From positions 1-55,616 of IMG/VR virus record IMGVR_UViG_3300045242_000161: a stretch of DNA of 55,616 nucleotides; one strand, written 5' to 3'. Positions 38,618 through 47,444 of this stretch are shown here, in pieces. This DNA comes from a virus. The stretch's first letter is position 1, and the number at the start of each line of letters is the position of its first letter. The notes beneath the pieces were generated by a model, which searched no databases, was not told the DNA's origin, and was given only the letters and a program-made list of their open reading frames with translations. Made by a program: the position numbers and the translations under genes.

Positions 38618-39112
38618 ATGGCACTCTTGTTCATTCAGGGAGATCCTACGCCTCTTCCTACTGTTCCGGATACTATGTTTAACTATCCACCTGAAGGTAT
38701 GACTGTAGAAGCCGCAGCGATTTGGGATTGGTATGGCGATAATCTGCCGATGTCAATCAAGACATATTTCAAACTGCATCACATTCGACTATTCGCTGAT
38801 ATGTGCGAACTCGAGGCCTGGTTAGTTAGGAACCATTTCAAGGATGAGCCTGCGACGGTTGTAAACCGCATGGGCGATGCGAAGATGAATCCCGCGTTAA
38901 CTGCTTGGATGTTCGTCTGGAACCAGGTGCAGAAGATCCGGAAGGAGTTGGCGATTCATCCGATGTTCTGTAACACGCTAGATTCATGGCAGAGAGGGGC
39001 GTTGTTTGAGATTCCAGGAGACGGAAACGTTCAGATGCCATCGCGTATTCAGTATTTCTTGCCTGAGAATGGGCGTCGGTATGAAGGGATAGATGAGGAA
39101 GAAGGATCTTAG
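38618..39112 (+). CDS. Terminase small subunit-like protein
   Basis: 164 residues from the ATG at 38618 (AAGGA upstream); the frame from 38552 has no ribosome site. Sequence MTVEAAAIWDWYGDNLPMSI then YFKLHHIRLFADMCELEAWL and a long basic helix (WNQVQKIRKELAIHPMFC) is similar in pattern to the phage P27-type small terminase helical core. It lies directly before the large subunit. It probably recognises packaging DNA. The family is assigned mainly by position. Confidence 0.7.
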   Translation: MALLFIQGDPTPLPTVPDTMFNYPPEGMTVEAAAIWDWYGDNLPMSIKTYFKLHHIRLFADMCELEAWLVRNHFKDEPATVVNRMGDAKMNPALTAWMFVWNQVQKIRKELAIHPMFCNTLDSWQRGALFEIPGDGNVQMPSRIQYFLPENGRRYEGIDEEEGS

Positions 39113-39113
39113 G

Positions 39114-40490
39114 ATGGCAGAAACTATCGAAGTAAAACCGCAACCCGGACCACAGACCGATTTCCTGGCCACGTCCGCGGATATTGCGATATACGGTGGT
39201 GCGGCTGGTGGAGGTAAGACCTGGGCGTTACTGATGGAGGCAATCAGATATCAAGAGAAGGTAGCCAATTTCATGGCTGTCTTCTTCCGTAGAACTACGC
39301 CGCAGATTAAGAATCCAGGGGGCCTATGGGATGAGTCTGTCGCACTGTATACTGGTTTCGCCAAACCACGGCAGCAGGGACTAGAATGGATATTCCCGAT
39401 GGGTGGTCGGGTGAAGATGGCCCATATGGAGTATGAGGCGAATGCTCACGACTGGCAAGGCTCACAGGTGCCACTTATCTGTTTCGATGAACTCACACAC
39501 TTTACTGAGCGACAGTTTTGGTATCTCTTCAGTCGAAATCGTTCAACTACTGGAGTGCCTGCATACATACGCGCCTCCTGCAACCCAGACCCTGATTCGT
39601 GGGTTGCTGGTTTCATTGAATGGTGGATTGACCAAGACACAGGTTACGCTATCCCTGAAAGATCCGGGGTGGTTAGGTGGTTCGTCAGGATAGGTGAGAA
39701 GATTGAGTGGGATGATAGTCGGGAGGCTTTGATACAGAGGTTCCCGATTCTACTCCCGAAGTCGGTTACTTTCATCCCGTCGAAATTATCTGATAACCGC
39801 ATTCTAATGCGTAAGGATCCTGGATATCTTGCCAATTTGATGGCGTTAGGTAGAGTAGAGCGTGAACGCCTATTGAATGGTAACTGGAGAGTCCGTGCTC
39901 AGGCAGGCTCTTACTTCCCCCGACATCTGGTAGGGACGATTGACGCGGTGCCTACGGATGTTATTCGCTGGGTCAGGCGATGGGACCTAGCGGCGACAGA
40001 AGTATCTGAGAAGAATCCGTCTCCCGATGCGACGGCAGGTGTGTTGATGGGCCTAAGGCGTAACGGTAGGGTGGTGATTGCCGACGGGATACACATGCGG
40101 CGTAACGCACACATCGTTAGAGACGCCATCAAATCAACTGCCATGCGTGACAAGTCGATGTATCCGGCGTTAACTACTGTTGTGCCGCAGGATCCTGGAC
40201 AGGCAGGGAAGGATCAGGCAGCATCATACATTGCGTTTCTCGCAGGATACAAGGCGAAAGCGATAAGAGAGACCGGCCCAAAAGAGACTAGGGCCGAGCC
40301 TCTGTCAGCACAATGGCAGGCGGGGAATGTTGACCTTGTCGCAGGGCCTTGGAACCGTGACTATCTCCAGGAGATGGAGGGGTTCCCTGACGCGGATCAT
40401 GACGATTACGTCGATGCCAGTAGTGGTGCCTACTATGAGATGGTGTCGAATGTCAGTGATTATGAGAGGAGGAGGGCGTTGGCGGCTTGA
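39114..40490 (+). CDS. Terminase large subunit
   Basis: 458 residues from the ATG at 39114; a GTG/ATG at 39093 overlaps the small subunit. ATPase: YGGAAGGGKTWALL (Walker A), PLICFDELTHF (Walker B and catalytic Glu), SCNPD (coupling motif). Nuclease: RRWDLAATE with a later DADHDDYVDA supplying the acidic metal residues. It packages the concatemer into the head. The pac/cos type cannot be read; the circular joining of this sequence fits circular permutation or a concatemer. Short C-terminus compared with T4 gp17. Confidence 0.93.
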   Translation: MAETIEVKPQPGPQTDFLATSADIAIYGGAAGGGKTWALLMEAIRYQEKVANFMAVFFRRTTPQIKNPGGLWDESVALYTGFAKPRQQGLEWIFPMGGRVKMAHMEYEANAHDWQGSQVPLICFDELTHFTERQFWYLFSRNRSTTGVPAYIRASCNPDPDSWVAGFIEWWIDQDTGYAIPERSGVVRWFVRIGEKIEWDDSREALIQRFPILLPKSVTFIPSKLSDNRILMRKDPGYLANLMALGRVERERLLNGNWRVRAQAGSYFPRHLVGTIDAVPTDVIRWVRRWDLAATEVSEKNPSPDATAGVLMGLRRNGRVVIADGIHMRRNAHIVRDAIKSTAMRDKSMYPALTTVVPQDPGQAGKDQAASYIAFLAGYKAKAIRETGPKETRAEPLSAQWQAGNVDLVAGPWNRDYLQEMEGFPDADHDDYVDASSGAYYEMVSNVSDYERRRALAA

Positions 40491-40898
40491 TTATCCTCTT
40501 TTCTCCAGTATGTCCATGTTAACCGCTGGACTTCCGTAGGTGCTGGGCGGACCGTTGACGAAGAGTCTATCGTGCAGCGTCAACCGCGTATCTTGGAGCG
40601 ATACCGGCATACGGACCTCACGGACCTCATCCACGCCTTGGTCAACGACGTTGGAGGAGGCTGTGAACAGTCGGTTGACGAATAGGCTTGCGGTAACGGT
40701 GCCACGACATTCGATCCAGACGCCATAGTAGGGTAGCCGGTTGAACCCGCCGCCGTCATTGGTCCACTCGATGTGTGCGACCACGTCATAGGTGCCGGGA
40801 GGGATCAGGTAGTCGGTGTACCACGAGGCGGTCTCATAAGACTGCCGGTAAGTAGTGGGTTCAGTGATAGTGGCGGTTCCGATCTTGTAGTTGCTCAT
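40491..40898 (-). CDS. Beta-rich orphan gene opposing the packaging operon
   Basis: 135 residues, on the - strand between terminase and portal. Its last base follows the terminase stop immediately. SNYKIGTATITEPTTYRQSY, YLIPPGTYDVVAHIEWTNDG, YYGVWIECRGTVTASLFVNR: alternating hydrophobic strands like a jelly-roll or carbohydrate-binding domain. There is no signal peptide. A TTGCGT-N17-TATAAG promoter lies just upstream, so it is expressed with the early set while its neighbours are late: a moron-like insertion. Confidence 0.6.
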   Translation of the reverse strand: MSNYKIGTATITEPTTYRQSYETASWYTDYLIPPGTYDVVAHIEWTNDGGGFNRLPYYGVWIECRGTVTASLFVNRLFTASSNVVDQGVDEVREVRMPVSLQDTRLTLHDRLFVNGPPSTYGSPAVNMDILEKRG

Positions 40899-40924
40899 GA
40901 CTTCATCTCCTTTTCCATACTCAA

Positions 40925-40953
40925 CTTATAGTTTAGATGGGAGAAATACGCAA
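40925..40953 (-). promoter_or_regulatory. TTGCGT-N17-TATAAG promoter of the orphan gene
   Basis: -35 TTGCGT (40953-40948), 17 bp, -10 TATAAG (40930-40925), 27 bp upstream of the ATG at 40898, with AAGGAGATGAAG as ribosome site. The only early-class promoter seen inside the structural region. Confidence 0.78.
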
Positions 40954-41100
40954 GTAAAAACTTACCAGATGAATTAAGAATCCATGCAAGATCCGCAAGG
41001 CAGCCATGCCCAACGAATCCTTGAGATTTTCGAGAAAAGGCTAATTGTGCAATGATGAGCGGGGGATAGGGTTCTGGGCGTCATTCGAAGCGATGGCTTC

Positions 41101-42489
41101 ATGAATGTCCTCTCCGGGCTAGGTGTTCCTGGCCTGGACCGCTCCTCAACGACTTCATTTTACGGTGGTTACTCCAACCGCCGAGGCTTCTCTCAACATT
41201 GGGCCAGCCGTTATTCGCTATGGAGCTACACCGACCTCTACATGAGCCGCGGTGTAGCAGCGAAAGTTGTAGATCGACCGGCTGACGACAGCCTAGCGCG
41301 CGGGCTCAAGATTGAAGGTGACGAAGATAACGTGATGGCGGACGAGTTTGACCGCCTCCAGGTCATCTCGAAACTCCAAGATGCCATGCGGTGGAGCCGT
41401 CTCTACGGAGCCTCAGTCATACTGGTGGTGGCGAAAGACGGAGGAACCTTTGAAGATCCTCTGAATCTTACTACCCTAGACCAGATAATCGAACTACAGG
41501 TATTTGACTGTAACCAGATCCGACCAACGAATGAGCTTTACCTGGATCCGTTAGATCCTAGCTACAACCGCCCAGAATACTACGAAATACACCCACCTGG
41601 TGGACTGTCGTTCCGTGTGCACGAGACGCGGTTGGTGCCGGTAGGTGGAGATCCGATACCGCCGTCTTTCGCAGGACGCGGCACTATCTGGTGGATGGGT
41701 CGTAGTGTTCTGGAAGGATCTATCGGTGATCTGGCCCGATACGAACAAGGACTTGAATGGTCCCTCCGACTTCTGGAAAGGAAGCAGCAGGGCATCTACT
41801 CGATGGAGGGTCTCGGGGACCTTTTCGCCGAGGGGCAAGATGATATCGTCAGCCGTCGGATTAACCTTGTTGATTTGGTGCGTGGTAATCTCAATAGTGT
41901 GGTTGTTGACAAGAACGATGCCTACACTGTTGAGAATCTGGGACTAGACGGCGTTCAGACGGTTCTACAAGAGTTCCAAACCGCAGTTAGTGCGGCTACC
42001 GACATACCTGTGGTGGTGTTGTTTGGCAAGTCTTCTACGGGTCTTAACGCCACTGGTGCAGGTGATCTGGAGAACTACTACTCCTTGTTAACGCGTATCC
42101 AGACGCGTATCTTGAAGCCGGCGTTAGAGCGAATCGTTTCCTATCTCTGGGCGCAGAGAACGCTTGGAGTTACAGCCCCTGAGTCTTGGCGTGTGGTATT
42201 CAACCCGCTTTGGGTCGCCACGGATCAGGAGAAGGCGCAGGCAGAATTGACCGAGGCGCAAGGAGAGGCATCTGAGATCAATGCTCTCATCGCTCTCCTA
42301 AACGCCTCTATCCTACTGCCTGAAGAAGTGCGTGAAGTGGTGGTAACTGAATACTACGACGACTTCAACTTCCAGGCTAACATGCCCGAGAAGTTACAGG
42401 AGTTGGCAGACTTCTCACATGAGATGGCGACAACTCCACCCCCTGATCCTACCCAACCGCCTCCGCCTGGAGGTTCTGGTGGCCCGTAA
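41101..42489 (+). CDS. Portal protein, DUF1073-type
   Basis: 462 residues. DUF1073 portal pattern: ASRYSLWSYTDLYMSRGVAA, KVVDRPADDSLARG, RWSRLYGASVILVV, and VVLFGKSSTGLNATGAGDLE near the C-terminus. It forms the dodecamer through which DNA is packaged. A proline-rich tail (PPPDPTQPPPPGGSGGP) ends the protein and overlaps the head-morphogenesis gene. The gene lies after the orphan - strand gene rather than directly after terminase. No clear Shine-Dalgarno is seen before the ATG at 41101. Confidence 0.9.
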   Translation: MNVLSGLGVPGLDRSSTTSFYGGYSNRRGFSQHWASRYSLWSYTDLYMSRGVAAKVVDRPADDSLARGLKIEGDEDNVMADEFDRLQVISKLQDAMRWSRLYGASVILVVAKDGGTFEDPLNLTTLDQIIELQVFDCNQIRPTNELYLDPLDPSYNRPEYYEIHPPGGLSFRVHETRLVPVGGDPIPPSFAGRGTIWWMGRSVLEGSIGDLARYEQGLEWSLRLLERKQQGIYSMEGLGDLFAEGQDDIVSRRINLVDLVRGNLNSVVVDKNDAYTVENLGLDGVQTVLQEFQTAVSAATDIPVVVLFGKSSTGLNATGAGDLENYYSLLTRIQTRILKPALERIVSYLWAQRTLGVTAPESWRVVFNPLWVATDQEKAQAELTEAQGEASEINALIALLNASILLPEEVREVVVTEYYDDFNFQANMPEKLQELADFSHEMATTPPPDPTQPPPPGGSGGP

Positions 42490-43351
42490 ACGTCTTCCTG
42501 CGATGCGGTATCCGCTCGCTCAGGAGATACAATACAGGGTCATTCTGAATACCTTGATACGCGCGGTAACTGCGGCCCTGAAGAAGTATGTCGCCCCTTA
42601 TGTGCGAGGCTGGGCCGTAGAGGCTACAGCAGTAGACCTACCAACTGGTCCCATCCGCCAGGATGTAGAAGGACATGGTTGGCGAGAGCAGATGACGGCG
42701 GCGTTGCAGAGGGCGTTTCTCTCCACCCAGAGGGAGCAGCAAGAAGCCATCCGCAAGATGATTGATGTAGGTAAGCGAACCGACACCTACAATGAGAAAG
42801 AATGGCGTCGCCTGATCCGTTCTGCGTATGGTGTTGATCCAATCAAAGAGGATCCGAAGAAGTATCAGCCTCTCCTGGATAAGTGGGCAGATACGAATGC
42901 TCGACTGATTACCAACATCCCCCAAAAGACGATGGAACAGATACAGGAGCAGTCGATGGCTGCTCTGACAGAGGGGACCAGTGTTGCAGATACGACCGCC
43001 CGGATCTATGAGATCATGTCGGAGCGGGTGGATGTATCTTATAGTCGGGCACAGTTGATCGCACGCGACCAGGTAGCCAAACTAAACGGTCAATTCACGC
43101 GAGAACGCCAAGAGGACCTTGGTGTTGACTCTTATATCTGGAGAACCGTACAGGACGAGCGTGTGCGTGAGACCCATCAGGAAGTAGATGGACAGACGTT
43201 CCCTTGGGACAAACCGCCTGAGGAGACAGACGGCAATCATCCTGGTGAAGATTATCAGTGTCGGTGTTGGGCAGAGCCCATTCTCCCTGAGCGTATGGCC
43301 TTCGAGGCATCGCTACAGGAAGAAGAGGATGCCTTGGACGAAGCCGCATGA
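42479..43351 (+). CDS. Head morphogenesis protein (SPP1 gp7/Mu F-like)
   Basis: 290 residues from the GTG at 42479 (GGAGG 5 bases upstream), overlapping the portal stop. Minor head protein: MRYPLAQEIQYRVILN at the N-terminus, KWADTNARLITNIPQ, TTARIYEIMSERVDVSYSRA, QLIARDQVAKLNGQFTRERQ, then TVQDERVRETHQEVDGQ and YQCRCWAEPI. The last segments are the C-terminal signature of the Mu F-like head morphogenesis domain (with Cys-Arg-Cys). Coupled to the following gene (4 bp overlap). Confidence 0.9.
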   Translation: MARKRLPAMRYPLAQEIQYRVILNTLIRAVTAALKKYVAPYVRGWAVEATAVDLPTGPIRQDVEGHGWREQMTAALQRAFLSTQREQQEAIRKMIDVGKRTDTYNEKEWRRLIRSAYGVDPIKEDPKKYQPLLDKWADTNARLITNIPQKTMEQIQEQSMAALTEGTSVADTTARIYEIMSERVDVSYSRAQLIARDQVAKLNGQFTRERQEDLGVDSYIWRTVQDERVRETHQEVDGQTFPWDKPPEETDGNHPGEDYQCRCWAEPILPERMAFEASLQEEEDALDEAA

Positions 43352-44433
43352 CTGTCATCCGATACGACTTCGTTGAACTCAAGGCGACGGTGACCCCTGA
43401 TGGGTTCATCAAAGATCGGCCTATCATTACTAGGTCGGGCATCTTCAACTACCGCACCGCAGATGGTAAGATTCGCCGTGAATACCGTCCGGAATCAGAA
43501 GTATTTTCTGAGGATAGCCTTGGAACCCTTGCCGGTGTTCCTATCACTGATGGTCACCGCGGTTTGGTTAGCGCTGCCAGCCTTAGTGGCAATGTCGGCA
43601 CTGTTCTAACGCCGGGCCAAAAGGAAGAAAAGAATGTCGTGGCCGGTATTGTTATTCACCAACCTGCTCTGCTTGGTGATAGGCGTGATCTTTCGCTTGG
43701 CTACACCTGTAATCTGGACGAGACTCCAGGAGTTTCACCCGACGGTGAACCCTATGATGCCATACAGAAAGGAATTGTCTACAACCATCTTGCTGTTGTG
43801 AAGAAAGGCAGGGCAGGTAACGCACGCCTTAGGATGGATTCGGCGGACGCGGCTAGTGGGAGTTTTGAAACGGAGGACGTTATGGACGTAAAGTTAGTTC
43901 CCGTCCGCCTGGATGAGTTGGAGTACCAGGCGTCGCCTGAGGTGGCCCTAGCGTTGAAGAAGGCCCAGATAGATCTCGAGGGCCTGAAGAAGCGGTATGA
44001 TTCTGTTGAAGCAGAACGTGATACCGCCAAGTCTGAACTCGAGACGCAGAAGACTACGTTCGCGGCTCGGGAGAAGGAGATCCAAGCGCAATCTCGGCAG
44101 GAGATCCGGGCGCGTATGGATCTGGATGATGTCGCCAGGAAGCTCGAGGCAGATCCCAAGGACACAGACTCCGATCGCCTAGTGCGGGAGAAGGTCCTTG
44201 CGAAACTGCGGCCCGAGATGAAATTCGATGGTAAGAGTGACGACTACGTCCTGTCTGCCTTCGATACAGCCGTTGCCTATGATGCGGAGAAGGTGAAGAA
44301 GGTTGGTGAGCAGCGTAAAGCATCCAACCAACGCCAGGATTCTACTACGCCTAAGTCTGGAGGTTCATCTGAAGATGCCCGACAGCGGATGATCAACCGC
44401 ATTAAAGGTATCAAAGAACAGGAGGCCGCATAA
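43348..44433 (+). CDS. DUF2213-type prohead protease/scaffold protein
   Basis: 361 residues. Residues 1-165 match DUF2213: DGFIKDRPIITRSGIFNYRT, GVPITDGHRGLVSAAS, RDLSLGYTC, VYNHLAVVKKGRAGNARL, with conserved His and Ser positions of a capsid maturation protease. Residues 190-300 are a coiled coil (KKAQIDLEGLKKRYDSVEAE) acting as scaffold. Combined protease-scaffold is usual in DUF1073/DUF2184 phages. Confidence 0.87.
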   Translation: MTVIRYDFVELKATVTPDGFIKDRPIITRSGIFNYRTADGKIRREYRPESEVFSEDSLGTLAGVPITDGHRGLVSAASLSGNVGTVLTPGQKEEKNVVAGIVIHQPALLGDRRDLSLGYTCNLDETPGVSPDGEPYDAIQKGIVYNHLAVVKKGRAGNARLRMDSADAASGSFETEDVMDVKLVPVRLDELEYQASPEVALALKKAQIDLEGLKKRYDSVEAERDTAKSELETQKTTFAAREKEIQAQSRQEIRARMDLDDVARKLEADPKDTDSDRLVREKVLAKLRPEMKFDGKSDDYVLSAFDTAVAYDAEKVKKVGEQRKASNQRQDSTTPKSGGSSEDARQRMINRIKGIKEQEAA

Positions 44434-44913
44434 ATGTCCGGCACAACGGGGCCTTATGCCAACTATATGGCGCCTGCCTTCATCGGTATGAAGGCGGATT
44501 CTATGGATGATAACGTCGACACCTTCGCCGCGAGCACGACTATTCCGGTAGGTGTCGCTGTTCAACGCACGGCGGCAGGTGCCTTGACGACCAAGGCAGG
44601 TGCAGCGTCGGCGGCTCTGTTCGTGGGTGTATCTTTGCATGATCATATGGCAGGATACAATGGTGGATACCGCACAGGTGATGCGGTTTCTGTTCTCACG
44701 CGCGGTCGTGCTTGGGTGGCTGTTGACGATCCTACTGCAGTTGTAGATGGTGCTGCCTGTAAGGTGACGGCGGCTACAGGGGCCTTCAATACGACAGGAA
44801 CCATTGCGGTGACGAATGCTGTCTTCCGCAGTGGTGCAATCGACCTACTGAATGTCGACTGGACGACCTACACCAAGGGCGCCGTTGTCGAACTCCACTA
44901 TCCGAACGTGTAA
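44434..44913 (+). CDS. Head decoration/structural cement-like protein
   Basis: 159 residues, starting directly after the protease gene. Small beta protein: AASTTIPVGVAVQRTAAGAL, LFVGVSLHDHMAGYNGGYRT, GDAVSVLTRGRAWVAVDDPT. The pattern G-V-x-V...T-G-D-x-V-S-V-x-x-x-G-x-x-W-V is that of capsid cement proteins found before DUF2184-type major capsid genes. Binds the outside of the head. Confidence 0.8.
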   Translation: MSGTTGPYANYMAPAFIGMKADSMDDNVDTFAASTTIPVGVAVQRTAAGALTTKAGAASAALFVGVSLHDHMAGYNGGYRTGDAVSVLTRGRAWVAVDDPTAVVDGAACKVTAATGAFNTTGTIAVTNAVFRSGAIDLLNVDWTTYTKGAVVELHYPNV

Positions 44914-44925
44914 GGGAGAGCGACG

Positions 44926-45906
44926 ATGGATCCCCTCAGCCACGAGTACTATGACGAATACGATGTTCAAGTACTGCGGGCTAATCCTGCGGTTGCTGCG
45001 GCACTTCGTGAAGATGCCGATACAATCTTCCTCGCTCGCCAACTCGACTATGTGCGCGCCAGCACATATAATCGGCAACTGCCCGCGATAAACGCCGATC
45101 GGCTCGTTCCGGACGATACTAGTGTCCCGGAATGGGCCGAGAATGTGTGGCAGTATGCCTATGATATGGTGGGTATGGCGAAAGTTATATCCAACTACGC
45201 AGATGATCTGCCGCGTGCCGATGTGCGGGCCACCAGTCGATCGGTGACCGTTAGGACCCTTGGCGATTCTTACGGCTACAACATCCAAGAACTGGCCGCT
45301 TCAAGGCAGACAGGTCAGGGCCTTGATGCCAGGAAGGCAGCAGCCGCTCGTCGGGCGATGGATCTCAAGATCGCCGACATCAAGTTGCGTGGTGATGCTA
45401 CCTACGGATTGTACGGACTGTTTACGCATCCGAACCTACCGGCGTTGGTTCTCACGAACGCGGGGGATTGGGGAGCTCTCACAGGTGACCAGATCCTTGC
45501 CAATCTGAACCAGTGGGTGGTAGCCTACCAGAGTCAGGTGAAGGGGACGCACACTCCTAACTACCTGGAATTGGCACCCAAAGCCTACAACGCCGCTTCG
45601 ACGAAATTCATCACGGGTGCCTCTGGTCTAACGCCGATTACTCCACTGCAATGGTTCCGAGCCAACTATCCAGGTATCACTGTCGAATACATCTGGGAGT
45701 TGCAGAATGCGGCAGTCAGTGCGACGAAGGATCTGGGACTACTCTATGAACGGAACGCAGATAACATCGCCCATGTGTTCGTGAAGCCGTTCACCCAACT
45801 GCCACCTGAGGCCCGGAACCTCGAGATCGTGACGGATTGTATCGCACGATCAGGTGGAGTGAATATCTTCTATCCGTTGGCGCTCCTGAGTGCTCTGACC
45901 ACCTAA
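44926..45906 (+). CDS. Major capsid protein, DUF2184-type
   Basis: 326 residues. Features of the DUF2184 HK97-fold capsid: FLARQLDYVRASTYNRQLPA, NVWQYAYDMVGMAKVISNYA, SYGYNIQELAASRQTGQGLD, AARRAMDLKIADIKLRGDAT, and the end RSGGVNIFYPLALLSALTT. A ribosome site GGGAGAG precedes ATG. The order protease, cement, capsid supports it. No decoration domain is inserted. Confidence 0.92.
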   Translation: MDPLSHEYYDEYDVQVLRANPAVAAALREDADTIFLARQLDYVRASTYNRQLPAINADRLVPDDTSVPEWAENVWQYAYDMVGMAKVISNYADDLPRADVRATSRSVTVRTLGDSYGYNIQELAASRQTGQGLDARKAAAARRAMDLKIADIKLRGDATYGLYGLFTHPNLPALVLTNAGDWGALTGDQILANLNQWVVAYQSQVKGTHTPNYLELAPKAYNAASTKFITGASGLTPITPLQWFRANYPGITVEYIWELQNAAVSATKDLGLLYERNADNIAHVFVKPFTQLPPEARNLEIVTDCIARSGGVNIFYPLALLSALTT

Positions 45907-45917
45907 GGAGGACGTAG

Positions 45918-46166
45918 ATGTATGCTCTTGTCAATAAGACTGAGCGGCTGATCACAACCCATCTTGGTGATCAACTGCCTCCTGGCCTTCCGGTGGCGGT
46001 ATCTGAGGTCACTATGGAACACCCAAGTATGCAGGCTCTGTCTGCAGAGGGTGCGGTTGAAGTGACGGAGATCCAGGACCCAGTTCCGCCGCCTCCTGAG
46101 CCAACACCTCCTCCAGAGACTCAAGAAGGGGGTTTGTCGATGCGGGTATCAGGCGCAGCCAGATGA
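45918..46166 (+). CDS. Small head-associated protein with proline linker and EGGLS end
   Basis: 82 residues from an ATG with AAGGAGGAC. ALVNKTERLITTHLGDQLPP then VTMEHPSMQALSAEGAVEVT, a PPPPEPTPPP linker, and the end QEGGLSMRVSGAAR. The end resembles that of the next gene's product. Located between capsid and connector genes; overlaps the next by 4 bp. Function unknown. Confidence 0.6.
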   Translation: MYALVNKTERLITTHLGDQLPPGLPVAVSEVTMEHPSMQALSAEGAVEVTEIQDPVPPPPEPTPPPETQEGGLSMRVSGAAR

Positions 46167-46474
46167 TGCTTCCTGATCCGACCACCCAACAACTCCTCAA
46201 TAGGTCTTTCCGGACCTACATGTTGTTGGGGAGACCGTTAATGCCACTCATCCCGGTGGACTATACTTTGGATGATTTGGCAGCTATGCTGGTTTGGCCG
46301 GATCTTCGCCGCGGCGTGTTCTTCTTGATACCGACTGACACGCCAGATGATCCTGGTCAGGATATTCGGATGATCCCTATATCAGTGATACAGGAGATGC
46401 GGTTTGAGGCGCAGACACCTCCCGATACTATGGAAGGGGGCCTTTCAGTCCAGATTCAAGAGACTAAGGCCTAA
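46163..46474 (+). CDS. Small head-tail connector-region protein with EGGLS end
   Basis: 103 residues. Two adjacent ATGs (46163, 46166) are possible. PLIPVDYTLDDLAAMLVWPD then GVFFLIPTDTPDDPGQDIRM and IPISVIQEMRFEAQT; ends PPDTMEGGLSVQIQE. The C-terminal T-P-P-x-T-x-E-G-G-L-S is shared with the preceding protein. Overlaps the next gene by 1 bp. Not recognised. Confidence 0.6.
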   Translation: MMLPDPTTQQLLNRSFRTYMLLGRPLMPLIPVDYTLDDLAAMLVWPDLRRGVFFLIPTDTPDDPGQDIRMIPISVIQEMRFEAQTPPDTMEGGLSVQIQETKA

Positions 46475-47082
46475 TGTCATCGTCTAATACGTCTTTCTCT
46501 AGGACGACATGGGATGTGAATACTACATCCTGGGATCAGAAGTCGACGTTATGGGATTCTTTCTACACTCCGGAGCCTGACGACCCTACATACTGGGCAG
46601 ATGTAATAACTATCTTGAAGGTGTTCTTTCCTCAATACTTCAATCCTGAATCACCTTCCTATGTTGATCCCATAACTCTTGGTGCTCTTCTACTCATATC
46701 AGATGAAGCGAGACCGTGGTGCCTTTCTACAAGTCGTCAGAATCTTGCCCAGGCGATGTTTCTTGCCTACCTGATATCTGTTCAACAGGAGACGTCCTCT
46801 GGACAAAAGATCAATACGGTCTCCGGTCCTGTTACCATGGAGCGGGAAGGTGATATCGCGGTTACCTATGCGGACGCTTCAAAGAGTGGTGGCACTGTCT
46901 CGAAGCGGCCATCCTCGGATCCATGGGATGCCTGGAATCGCCTCTGGACGATCTGTTCCCGAGGAGCAATCACAACTCGATACGGTGATCCATGCCAGCC
47001 GGTAAAGTCATCGACACAGACCATGGGTGGCAAAGAATTAAGCGCGACATTAGTAAACTCAATGGCCACCAAGTTAAGATAG
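46474..47082 (+). CDS. DUF4054-type head-tail connector with N-terminal TxWD repeats
   Basis: 202 residues. Residues 11-29 are a tandem repeat (TTWDVNTTSWDQKSTLWDS). The rest resembles DUF4054 connector proteins: DVITILKVFFPQYFNPESPS (like F-x-x-x-F-P-E-F), ALLLISDEARPWCLSTSRQN (helix near W), LAQAMFLAYLISVQQE, and GDIAVTYADAS. It would sit between portal and tail. The 3' end overlaps the next gene by 91 bp in another frame, longer than any other overlap in this operon, so the C-terminus or the next start could be slightly different. Confidence 0.75.
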   Translation: MSSSNTSFSRTTWDVNTTSWDQKSTLWDSFYTPEPDDPTYWADVITILKVFFPQYFNPESPSYVDPITLGALLLISDEARPWCLSTSRQNLAQAMFLAYLISVQQETSSGQKINTVSGPVTMEREGDIAVTYADASKSGGTVSKRPSSDPWDAWNRLWTICSRGAITTRYGDPCQPVKSSTQTMGGKELSATLVNSMATKLR

Positions 47083-47444
47083 GACTCTGGGGCAGTGAGA
47101 TGGCAGAAGGTGTCTCAGTTGTGGACTACGCTGTGTACAACGAGTTTGGCACTTCTCGCATACCAGCGCGTCCGTTTATGGCGCACACGTATGATACTCA
47201 GAAAGTTCAAGTAAACAAATTCATCGACTTCAATGTTGGTTTGATGGAGGACGGTAAATCGACGCCTGATCGTGTCTTGCGCGTGCTGGGAGAGGACTAC
47301 CAGGAGAGAGTGCGTAAAGTGATTCGTGACGCGAAGAATTGGGCGGAGCCTAATGCGGCTTCTACCGTCGCTGCTAAAGGATCTTCTTCACCGCTAATCG
47401 ACCATGGTCGAATGATTAACGCCGTCCGCTATGAGGTCTCATGA
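46992..47444 (+). CDS. Tail completion protein (HK97 gp10-like)
   Basis: 150 residues. QVKIGLWGSEMAEGVSVVDY then AVYNEFGTSRIPARPFM is the hallmark I-G-x...A-x-x-N-E-F-G-T...I-P-A-R-P-F of gp10-like/Mu G-like tail completion proteins, and LIDHGRMINAVRYEVS closes it (G-x-M-x-x-A-I/V). Starts inside the DUF4054-type gene; overlaps the next gene by 4 bp. Assembles at the head-proximal tail end. Confidence 0.85.
   Translation: MPAGKVIDTDHGWQRIKRDISKLNGHQVKIGLWGSEMAEGVSVVDYAVYNEFGTSRIPARPFMAHTYDTQKVQVNKFIDFNVGLMEDGKSTPDRVLRVLGEDYQERVRKVIRDAKNWAEPNAASTVAAKGSSSPLIDHGRMINAVRYEVS

Noticed and set aside
40970-40998. A second TTGCGG-like promoter upstream of the orphan gene
   Set aside because: The best -10 at 16-17 bp is AATTCA or TAATTC, poor compared with the clear promoter at 40925-40953.
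41021-41047. TTGAGA ... TAATTG as late promoter for the portal gene
   Set aside because: Spacer of only 15 bp and a weak -10; the portal operon may be read from another site.
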